DNA of 12,503 nucleotides from positions 1 through 12,503 of the forward strand of contig JAGBBE010000052.1 in assembly GCA_017938645.1 (NCBI GenBank), written 5' to 3'. Positions 1 through 5,957 of the stretch are shown in pieces. The notes beneath the pieces were generated by a model. That model worked only from the letters and a program-made list of their open reading frames with translations, was not told the DNA's origin and made no database searches. Every line of letters starts with the position of its first letter. The first letter of the stretch is position 1. Position numbers and translations under genes: made by a program. The DNA comes from Clostridia bacterium (GTDB lineage: Bacteria; Bacillota_A; Clostridia; Christensenellales; Aristaeellaceae).

Positions 1-164
1 AAAACCCCCACGCCCTTGTCCTTCAGCTTGCGGATCGTCGTCAGTGTATCCACCGTATTGCGGGCAAAGCGGCTGACAGACTTTGTCACGATGCGATCGA
101 TCCTTCCAGCCAGCGCATCCTCGATCATTCGATTGAAATTCCTGCGCTTTTTGGTATTGGTATC
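1..164 (-). pseudogene. serine recombinase N-terminal-domain fragment, truncated
   Basis: The minus strand, read from about 164 down to the window edge, encodes a stretch typical of the resolvase/invertase catalytic domain of large serine recombinases: DTNTKKRR, then FNRMIEDALAG, then IVTKSVSRFARNT and a KLKDKGV ending. In this family the stretch lies roughly 50-100 residues into the protein. The N-terminal part with the YCRVS-type catalytic serine motif is missing: upstream the frame continues without a start codon and meets a TGA at 210-212. An AGGAGG at 194-199 (minus strand) has no ATG at a suitable distance. It is therefore a 5'-truncated gene, probably non-functional, continuing left of the window. 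It follows the xdhC-type gene in the same orientation and cannot be the other end of the recombinase at the right edge, because that one's N-terminus also lies outside, to the right. Confidence 0.75.
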
Positions 165-193
165 TGTCCTGTACTTTCTTACTATACAGATAA

Positions 194-227
194 CCTCCTG
201 TCGCAGCTTTCATTCTACAACAGGAGG
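194..227. other. 8-bp hairpin downstream of the operon
   Basis: CCTCCTGT at 194-201 is the exact reverse complement of ACAGGAGG at 220-227, leaving an 18-nt loop. It lies 52 nt past the stop of the last operon gene on the minus strand. It could act as a weak terminator or transcript-end structure, but there is no good U-tract on the minus strand (TTATCTG follows). On the plus strand it is followed by CCCTTTATTT. The role is uncertain. It also contains the orphan AGGAGG motif at the broken end of the recombinase fragment. Confidence 0.35.
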
Positions 228-279
228 CCCTTTATTTCATTGTTTGTTTCCTGGGATACAGTCCAGTCATAGGAACTGA

Positions 280-1311
280 TCAGTGCATGGGGCAGCTGTG
301 GCTTTCGATGCCGGCAGCTTCCCTGTGAAGAGCACGCACATAGATCATTTCTCCTGCGATGCTTATGGCGATTTCCTCCGGTGTCACGGCTTTGATGGCG
401 GTACCGATGGGTGTGTGAACGCTCTGGATGGCTTCCTCGGGTACGCCCTTTTCCCGCAGGCGTGCATTGACTGAAGCGGTTTTGCTGCGGGAGCCGATCA
501 CGCCAACATAGGCCAGAGCCCCTCGCAGCACCTGTTCCTGGACCTCAAAGTCGTGACTGTGACCATTGGTCATGATCACCACATAGTCTGCCCGCGTCAG
601 TGTGAGGCTGTCTGATACGCGCAGATAGTCTCCGCAGATGACACGCTCCGCATCCGGAAAACGTTCCGGGGAGGCATACTCCGGGCGGCAGTCCATGACG
701 GTAACGCGGAAACCAACGCTTTTCAGAAGAGGAACCAGCGCCAGCGCGATATGTCCGCCGCCGAAAATGACAGCCCGCTCACCCACAGGCAGAGGCACGG
801 AAAAGAGATTGTCGGACAGCACGATGCCGTCTGCCAAAAGGGAAGGAGCAGCTTCCATTGGCGCGCCAGCAAGCAGTCTGCCGTTTTCGTCCAACAGGGT
901 AGACAGCGTGCCATCCAGCTTCTGAACCAGCCATCCTCGCTGATGTCCGGAAATCTGCTCCATCAGCTTGCCGAAAAGCTCAGCCCACAAAGGGTTTTGC
1001 GCATCGATGAACTGAAACCACACCGTTACATCACCGCCGCAGACCATACCGATGTCTTCCGTATCGTTCTGTCGAAGGGTGAATTGGTGCAGGTTCGAAC
1101 GTTTTTCACGCAAAAGCGTCAAGGCCATCTGTTCGGCACGGTGTTCCACTGCACCGCCGCCGATGGTGCCGAGAATACGGCCTGCTTCTCCCACCAGAAT
1201 TTGGGAGCCCGTACCGCGGGGAGAGGACCCTGCTTCAGACACGATGGTCGCCAGGATCAGATTGTGGTGTTTTTCCAACTCATAGAGGGCTTTGGCAAAA
1301 ATAGCGGTCAT
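280..1311 (-). CDS. xdhC: XdhC/CoxI-family molybdenum hydroxylase maturation factor
   Basis: This 343-residue protein has the two-domain layout of XdhC. The N-terminal XdhC/CoxI domain holds EAGSSPRGTGSQ (about 26-37), GTIGGGAVEH (48-57) and MVCGGDVTVWF (89-99). The C-terminal Rossmann domain holds VIFGGGHIALAL (181-192), TNGHSHD (248-254), VGVIGSRSK (269-277) and HTPIG...TPEEIAISIAGEMI (299-323). XdhC proteins bind the molybdenum cofactor, promote its sulfuration and hand it to xanthine-dehydrogenase-type apoenzymes. It is expected to be cytosolic and to serve the hydroxylase encoded upstream. The start is supported by AAAGGAG, 7 nt before the ATG. It is the last intact gene of the operon, 139 nt after the methyltransferase gene. 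Family assignment is firm; the partner is inferred from context. Confidence 0.93.
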   Translation of the reverse strand: MTAIFAKALYELEKHHNLILATIVSEAGSSPRGTGSQILVGEAGRILGTIGGGAVEHRAEQMALTLLREKRSNLHQFTLRQNDTEDIGMVCGGDVTVWFQFIDAQNPLWAELFGKLMEQISGHQRGWLVQKLDGTLSTLLDENGRLLAGAPMEAAPSLLADGIVLSDNLFSVPLPVGERAVIFGGGHIALALVPLLKSVGFRVTVMDCRPEYASPERFPDAERVICGDYLRVSDSLTLTRADYVVIMTNGHSHDFEVQEQVLRGALAYVGVIGSRSKTASVNARLREKGVPEEAIQSVHTPIGTAIKAVTPEEIAISIAGEMIYVRALHREAAGIESHSCPMH

Positions 1312-1338
1312 ATCATGACTCCTTTCTGAAGCAGGTGA

Positions 1339-1434
1339 TCAGGGCGTATCAGGAAAAACCTGCCGGATCGCATTCATTTTATGGATAACAGTCAACGGCA
1401 AAGGGCACATCACACGCTTTCTATACGCTTTCAT
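1339..1434 (-). CDS. possible 31-residue small ORF with a CPxP motif
   Basis: The 139-nt gap between the methyltransferase and xdhC contains an ATG-initiated frame of 31 codons ending in TGA. Its core, CPLPLTVIHK, has the CPxP plus lysine spacing seen at the start of TusA/YedF (SirA-like) sulfur- or selenium-handling proteins. The glycine that normally precedes the motif and the rest of the roughly 75-residue fold are absent. An AGGA lies about 12 nt before the ATG, which is poor spacing. It could be a remnant of a tusA-like gene or chance; no function is assigned. Confidence 0.2.
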   Translation of the reverse strand: MKAYRKRVMCPLPLTVIHKMNAIRQVFPDTP

Positions 1435-1450
1435 GACGCTCTTTCTTCCT

Positions 1451-2173
1451 TTATAGATTCGTCGGAAGATCCCGGGCATCAAATCGAATCCAACCGATGG
1501 GACGGCTGTGGGGCATATAGAAAGGAAAATCTTCCCGTCCGGTTTGAATGAGTTTCTGCTGCAAGAATTCATCGGTAATGAGCGAAGGGGCCGCGTCACG
1601 GTTATACGTTTCAAAAAAGAGACGGGCATCCGCCATGCTGCGAAAAGGCTGACCGAATTCCAGTTCAAATTCCTGTTTCTCAAACGGAATATTCATCCGG
1701 CGAAGATGCTCCAGCGATTCTGAAAAGCGTTGGGTGGAGGGATGCTTTCCTGCTGAAAAACGATGAAAACGGCAATTGCGCTGGAAAACAAAGACCATTC
1801 CCTGGCAGTGCATTGAAGCCAGAGCAAGGATATCGCTGATTCCGCCGAAAAAGCAAAACACCATGCTGTGAAAAGAAATGTCGGGATCCATTGAAAAAAG
1901 ATCGCCGCAGGAGATCCTGATATTGGAGACACCGCGGCTGCGGCAGTTGTTTTGCAGCACGCTCAGCGCGTTTGGGTTTTTGTCAGCAGCCGTGACTTGG
2001 CTGATATAGGGGGACAAGGCCAGCGATAGATACCCCAGACCGCAGCCTGCATCGCAAATATGGGTGTCGGGTGTCAGCCACGGCCGCATTCGCGATACAA
2101 GCTCCTGGTTGTATCCGCTGTATTCCGAAGCGTCCCGCATGAAGCGGATCATATCGGGTGTCCAACGAAACAT
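1451..2173 (-). CDS. class I SAM-dependent methyltransferase, function unknown
   Basis: The 240-residue protein has a clear AdoMet-binding motif I, ICDAGCGLGYLSLAL (39-53). An acidic end of strand 2 follows at AADKN (62-66), and CGDLF at 89-93 is the usual motif III region. The N-terminal helix (WTPDMIRFMRDAS) and the C-terminal part (about 150-240: RPIGWIRFDARDLP) are not ones I can tie to a known substrate. It is predicted to be soluble. It lies in the operon between the mocA-like gene, after a long untranslated gap, and xdhC, so it may be linked to the hydroxylase, for example by modifying substrate, product or cofactor; that is inference only. AAGGAGG lies about 12 nt before the ATG, slightly far. 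No rRNA- or DNA-methylase catalytic motif (such as NPPY or DPPY) was seen. Confidence 0.8.
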   Translation of the reverse strand: MFRWTPDMIRFMRDASEYSGYNQELVSRMRPWLTPDTHICDAGCGLGYLSLALSPYISQVTAADKNPNALSVLQNNCRSRGVSNIRISCGDLFSMDPDISFHSMVFCFFGGISDILALASMHCQGMVFVFQRNCRFHRFSAGKHPSTQRFSESLEHLRRMNIPFEKQEFELEFGQPFRSMADARLFFETYNRDAAPSLITDEFLQQKLIQTGREDFPFYMPHSRPIGWIRFDARDLPTNL

Positions 2174-2504
2174 CAGAAAAACCTGCCTCCTTACAGATGA
2201 AAGAAATATAGCCGGTTCGGTATCAGCCTTCCCGCCGAGGTCACGACGTTTTGCCTTTGCTTTTGAAATCTCCCCAGGTTTGCGTGATGGGCCAAAAATT
2301 CCATTCCGATGACCCTGCCAAGGATACTTCGCGCCGCTGTGCGGCAGGTCCCAGACAGCCTCACCGAAATGGAATCAACGGCAATCAAGAATAGCTCAGA
2401 GCTGAAATCGGCGCTTCAGCCGCCATGCAGCTTCTGCTGAACAGGCGTCGTTCACCGCCCATTGCTCGTCCGCCAGGTTGGTTCCGCCGTCTGCACAGCG
2501 GTCA
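2174..2504 (-). other. 331-nt intra-operon gap with no convincing gene
   Basis: Neighbouring operon genes here are overlapping or separated by 3-140 nt, so this gap is exceptional. Short open frames exist on both strands, but none has a good ribosome site together with recognisable protein features. The middle holds a long paired element (2298-2375, listed separately). On the transcribed strand the rest includes a CCGAACCGG palindrome (2211-2219) not far before the methyltransferase ribosome site. The gap may be an internal leader, a processing or attenuation region, or a decayed gene. Confidence 0.6.
2298..2375 (-). ncRNA. candidate structured RNA element upstream of the methyltransferase gene
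   Basis: On the minus-strand transcript the arm ATTCCATTTCGGTGA (2375-2361) pairs with TCATCGGAATGGAAT (2312-2298) over 15 continuous base pairs. Two of these are G-U wobbles, which would be A-C mismatches in a plus-strand transcript, so the structure favours the strand that carries the operon. Inside, CCTGCC (2348-2343) can pair with GGCAGG (2319-2314), and GCCGC-ACA-GCGGC offers a competing small hairpin. A run of five T starts in the last stem position (TTTTTGG), so a terminator or attenuator role is possible. I could not match it to a riboswitch class that I can recall in detail. It could also be the end of a small mobile repeat. Confidence 0.45.
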
Positions 2505-3098
2505 TCAAAGGTGCTCCTCCCCCATCACGGCCTTGCGGCGCAGGCGGGCGAAATCCTCGGGGGTATCTGCATCCAGAAGCACGCCGGTATCCTCCACCCC
2601 CACGTCACAGCAGCCGATCTGCTGCAATGCGCCGCGCAGGCCATTGCCGCCACTGTAATTAAGAATCTGCGGAATATACCCGGCACTGATGTAAACCGGG
2701 TGTCCGCCGTGACCTTTGCATACCGGGCGCAGCGCGGGGAGCCCCTCACAACGCAGGCGGGCAATGGTCTCCGGCCTGACCAGCGGCACATCGCCGGGCG
2801 TGAGATATATACCGTCATAGGGCCTTGTGAGTGCACGGATGCCGAGCTTCAGGGAATCAAGCATCCCGGAGACGGCATACTGCGGGTTGATCACCACGCG
2901 GACATCGGTCTTTTCCAGATGCCGGATCAGGTCATCCGCGCGATAGCCGGCTACAACCACGATCTCATCCACACCGGCGCCGGTCAGCGAAGCGATCACA
3001 TTGCCGATGATGGATTGTCCGTTCAGGTCAAGCAGCGGCTTGAACGCGTGCATCCTTGAAGACAGACCAGCCGCTGCAATCACGGCGGAACAACGCAT
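2505..3098 (-). CDS. mocA: MocA-like molybdenum cofactor cytidylyltransferase (NTP transferase family)
   Basis: The 197-residue protein has the nucleotidyltransferase signature AAGLSSRM...KPLLDLNGQSII (9-31), where the family usually shows AAGxSxRMG and a lysine. It also has TPGDVPLV (100-107, metal-binding Asp), GHGGHPVYI (129-137) and DADTPEDF (176-183). MocA transfers CMP to molybdopterin to make the cytosine dinucleotide form used by many bacterial xanthine-dehydrogenase-family enzymes, and it commonly neighbours xdhC-type genes. It is cytosolic. The start at 3098 is preceded by GAGGTGAT at good spacing. The substrate could be CTP or, less likely, GTP (MobA-like); context and the GHPV motif favour MocA. 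It lies 45 nt after the scaffold-protein gene. Confidence 0.88.
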   Translation of the reverse strand: MRCSAVIAAAGLSSRMHAFKPLLDLNGQSIIGNVIASLTGAGVDEIVVVAGYRADDLIRHLEKTDVRVVINPQYAVSGMLDSLKLGIRALTRPYDGIYLTPGDVPLVRPETIARLRCEGLPALRPVCKGHGGHPVYISAGYIPQILNYSGGNGLRGALQQIGCCDVGVEDTGVLLDADTPEDFARLRRKAVMGEEHL

Positions 3099-3143
3099 AG
3101 AGGATCACCTCGCATGAAATATGGAATTGCCCGAGAAAACCGG

Positions 3144-3539
3144 TTATGCTTTCCTCTGCTGCAAGCCGTCCAGAATGGCGTTTTTCAGTGCCAGCTCAGC
3201 CATCATCAGGCAATGCTTGTGCTCCTCGTTGACGGAGCCGTCGTCAGAAAGCGCGGGGATCAGTTTTTCGGTGCGGATGGTGTATGCGGCGATCAGCGGA
3301 AGGTTCTCACAGAGAGAGCATACATACGCGGCTGCAGCCCGAACGGGCGGGCAAGCGCTCTCCGTGATGGAAAAGCCGGCCTTGACAATGGTCATATTGC
3401 TGTCCAGCAGAAGGCGCAGCTCCAGAAGATCGTCACAGGAGGGCTCCTTGACGAAGCCTCTGCAGGTGTATTCCGCCATCAGCGGAAAGTCCTTTTCCCT
3501 TGCAGCCCAGGAACGGGCCAAATCAAAGTTTGTTGCCAT
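3144..3539 (-). CDS. IscU/NifU-like iron-sulfur cluster assembly scaffold
   Basis: From the ATG at 3539 the protein has 131 residues and the three cysteines of IscU-type scaffolds: C35 with D37 (PSCDD), C63 (SACPPV) and C110 (HKHCLMMAELALKNAI). These positions are very close to the C37/D39, C63 and C106 of E. coli IscU. The ending AELALKNAILDGL matches the usual AEEAIKAAI helix. It probably builds or delivers Fe-S clusters for the hydroxylase subunits encoded just upstream. A longer frame opens at 3590, but its extra residues would be encoded by a GC-rich hairpin, and only the 3539 ATG has a well-spaced ribosome site (AGGA, 7 nt). Sequence similarity is low outside the cysteines, and the loop after C35 differs from the classical CGD, so it is a divergent member. 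Confidence 0.75.
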   Translation of the reverse strand: MATNFDLARSWAAREKDFPLMAEYTCRGFVKEPSCDDLLELRLLLDSNMTIVKAGFSITESACPPVRAAAAYVCSLCENLPLIAAYTIRTEKLIPALSDDGSVNEEHKHCLMMAELALKNAILDGLQQRKA

Positions 3540-3556
3540 ATTCATATCCTTCAGCA

Positions 3557-3578
3557 GGCGGCCCGATACCGGGCCGCC
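3557..3578. repeat. perfect 9-bp GC hairpin between FAD-subunit and scaffold genes
   Basis: GGCGGCCCG (3557-3565) and CGGGCCGCC (3570-3578) are exact reverse complements around a 4-nt loop. The element lies 18 nt past the stop of the FAD subunit and just before the scaffold ribosome site. There is no U-tract, so it is more likely an mRNA-stabilising or processing hairpin, or a partial attenuator that tunes subunit ratios, than a full terminator. Confidence 0.6.
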
Positions 3579-3596
3579 CGCCTTTATCATATTGGA

Positions 3597-5954
3597 TCAG
3601 GCTTCCAGCAGCGCACGACGTACCATCGTCTTGGCTACATCGATCTTGTAGCTGTTCTGATGGAGCGGCAGAGCGCCCTCCAGGCACAGCTCGGCAGCCT
3701 CGGCAGCCACTTCATCCGTCAGCTTCTTGCCGATCAGGAACTTCTCGGCAGCGGTGCGCTTCATCGGAATCGGCGCCACGGCACCCAGCACGATGCTCGC
3801 GTTCTTCACGGTGCCGTCCTCATCCTTGTCGATGATGGTGGATACGGCTACCACCGCAAAGTCGATGGCATTGCGCAGCCGGAACTTGTCGTACTTTGCC
3901 TTTCCCGCGGCTTTGGGCACAATAATCTCGGTCACGATCTCACCGTTCCTGAGCGTATCCTGAATGCGGGTATGGCCGGCAAAGAACTCGGCGGCGCTCA
4001 TGGTGCGCTGGTTGGTGACGATCGTCGCGTTGTAGGCATAGAGCATGTTGGCCGTATCGCTGGGGTTCACAGCCAGACAGCCGCAGTTCATGCAGCGGGA
4101 GGCTTCGCACCTGGCAACGCCGTCCGGGTAGCTGTATTCGTCCTCTGCGGTCAGGCTGCGTTCGGCAATCGGACGCTCGGCCAGCTTATTGTTTTCCGCG
4201 GCGAATACGGCCTGGTGATCAGCGCACTGCAGGCTGCTCTCCTTCTTTTCGGCAGGGATCGGGAAGCCCAGATAGGCGCTCATGGCGCGGGCCGCGTTGA
4301 CACCGGCGTGGATAGCACGGATGGCGATGTCGGGACCGGTGGCTGCGTCACCGCCGGCAAATACGCCGGGATGAGCAGTGGTGTTGCTCTCGTCAACCTG
4401 AATCAGGCCGCGCGGGCTGCGGATCTGGTTCATCAGCTCTTCACCGAGGAAATCAATGTCCACGCGCTGACCAGTGGCCAGAATGATGCAGTCGGACTCC
4501 AGAATCTGCACATCATCGTTGTCATACTGCGGGTTGAAGCGGCCCTGCTCATCGCGGACGCGGAGACACTTGTTGGTCTTCATGCCCTTGACCTTGCCGT
4601 TTTCGTCGCGGATGACCTCCATCAGGCCACGGCCGTTGATGAACTCTACGCCCTCCTCGAGAACACGGGAGATCTCTTCGGGGCTGGCCGGCATCTCATG
4701 GCGCTGCTCCAGGCAGACCAGGCGAACCTTTTCAACACCAAGACGTCTGGAAACGAGCGCCACGTCCATGGCCACGTTGCCGCCGCCGCAGACGAGCACT
4801 TCCTTGCCCACATGGGCCTTCAGGTACTTGTTGACCTCCACCAGATAATTCAGGCCGAACTGGGTCAGCTCTTCGCCGTTCAGGCCCAGCACAGGCTGCT
4901 TCCAGGCGCCGGTGGCGATGTAGAGCGCGCCATGCTTCTTTTCCAGCTCATCCATGGTCACATCGGTGCCCACGGTGGTGTTGAACTGGAACACGACGCC
5001 CATCTTCTCCAGCGCCTGCTGATAGGCCTCGATGTACTTCTTGGGCAGACGGTAGGCAGGGATGCCGTACATCAGCACGCCGCCCGCCTTGTCCATCTTG
5101 TCATACACGGTCACGCTGTGGCCGGCCTTGCGCAGGCAGTAGGCCGCCGCCAGGCCGGAGGGACCTGCGCCGATGATGCCTACCGTCTTTCCGGTTTCGA
5201 CAGCGGGCGCGGGATAGAAGCGATCCATGTTCTGCAGGATGTGATCGCCCACAGAGCGCTCCACGCAATGGATGCCGACGGACTCGCCGAATTCATTCTG
5301 ACTGCACTCGTTCTGGCAGGGATGCGGGCAAACGCGCGAGGTCAGCATGGGCATGGGGTTGGCCTTCATCAGGATCGCCGCAGCCGCGTCCCAGTCGCCG
5401 CAACGGATCTTGTCCATATAGGCAGGGACATCCGTGTTGGCCGGGCAGGCGTGGGTACAGCCGGTCTGGCATACCTTCATGGAGCCGAAGATGGAATGAT
5501 AGCGGTTTTCACCCTGCATCGCAAAGCAGGTGTGGCCCTTCTTGCGGGCGCAGTTGATGCGGCCGCCGATGGAATCGGGATAGCGGTAATACCAGCAGCG
5601 CACATCCTGGCAGATGTTGCCGCCGATGGTCGCAGTGCTGCGCAGATTCGGCGTGGCGACAGAATAGGCGGCATCGCTTAAAGCAGCCCAGCCGTCACGG
5701 ACAACGGGAGATTCCCAGATGTCAGAGAGGGTGGCCATGGCGCCGATGTGAAGGCCGTCCTCCTTCACCTCAATCGCGTTCAGGCCGGGAATGCTCTTCA
5801 GGCTGACGACCTTATCGGGATAGGTGGGGAGCAGGTTATCCTTGAGCACGCCGACCAGATCGGTACCGCCGGCGCTGATGACAGCGTTTTCCGTTTTCAG
5901 GATCTGTTCAGCCTGAGCAATGCTTTCAGCGGCTTCATATGCAAAATGTTTCAT
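3597..5954 (-). CDS. molybdenum hydroxylase FAD subunit with inserted GltD/NfnB-like NAD(P)H oxidoreductase module
   Basis: At 785 residues this is far longer than a normal FAD subunit (about 280-330). Residues 1-160 are the start of a CoxM/HcrB-type FAD domain: SAGGTDL (27-33) and ATIGGNICQDVRC (108-120), followed by an HcrB-like Fe-S loop with C120, C135 and C143. At about 160 a GltD-like module begins: cysteines C162, C166, C170 and C209, C213, C217 (two [4Fe-4S] sites), an FAD site GIIGAGPSGLAAA (259-271), an NAD(P) site VCGGGNVAMDVAL (388-400) and GGDAATGPDIAIRAIHAG (534-551). It ends in a cysteine cluster C616, C621, C624, C626. The FAD domain then resumes with LAVNPSDTANMLYA (627-640) and its C-terminal part KFRLRNAIDFAVVAVS (690-705). 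The likely role is to carry electrons from the hydroxylase to or from NAD(P). It lies 3 nt after the Mo-subunit gene, with GGAGG about 11 nt before the ATG. The frame is intact throughout. Confidence 0.92.
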   Translation of the reverse strand: MKHFAYEAAESIAQAEQILKTENAVISAGGTDLVGVLKDNLLPTYPDKVVSLKSIPGLNAIEVKEDGLHIGAMATLSDIWESPVVRDGWAALSDAAYSVATPNLRSTATIGGNICQDVRCWYYRYPDSIGGRINCARKKGHTCFAMQGENRYHSIFGSMKVCQTGCTHACPANTDVPAYMDKIRCGDWDAAAAILMKANPMPMLTSRVCPHPCQNECSQNEFGESVGIHCVERSVGDHILQNMDRFYPAPAVETGKTVGIIGAGPSGLAAAYCLRKAGHSVTVYDKMDKAGGVLMYGIPAYRLPKKYIEAYQQALEKMGVVFQFNTTVGTDVTMDELEKKHGALYIATGAWKQPVLGLNGEELTQFGLNYLVEVNKYLKAHVGKEVLVCGGGNVAMDVALVSRRLGVEKVRLVCLEQRHEMPASPEEISRVLEEGVEFINGRGLMEVIRDENGKVKGMKTNKCLRVRDEQGRFNPQYDNDDVQILESDCIILATGQRVDIDFLGEELMNQIRSPRGLIQVDESNTTAHPGVFAGGDAATGPDIAIRAIHAGVNAARAMSAYLGFPIPAEKKESSLQCADHQAVFAAENNKLAERPIAERSLTAEDEYSYPDGVARCEASRCMNCGCLAVNPSDTANMLYAYNATIVTNQRTMSAAEFFAGHTRIQDTLRNGEIVTEIIVPKAAGKAKYDKFRLRNAIDFAVVAVSTIIDKDEDGTVKNASIVLGAVAPIPMKRTAAEKFLIGKKLTDEVAAEAAELCLEGALPLHQNSYKIDVAKTMVRRALLEA

Positions 5955-5957
5955 TGC

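Noticed and set aside
2358..2366. GGTGAGGCT resembles the start of the M-box magnesium riboswitch
   Set aside because: The conserved CUGCUGCC and following M-box segments are absent and the element is too short.
2191..2388. A 65-codon minus-strand frame in the gap before the methyltransferase
   Set aside because: It has no ribosome site and no recognisable motif, and it runs through the stem of the RNA structure. Kept only as a possible decayed gene.
3114..5681. An 855-codon open frame on the plus strand opposite the FAD-subunit gene
   Set aside because: It is antisense to a gene with clear domains and cofactor motifs, and its product is a low-complexity mix rich in H, Q, A, G and V without family motifs. 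Such frames arise from codon bias in GC-rich genes.
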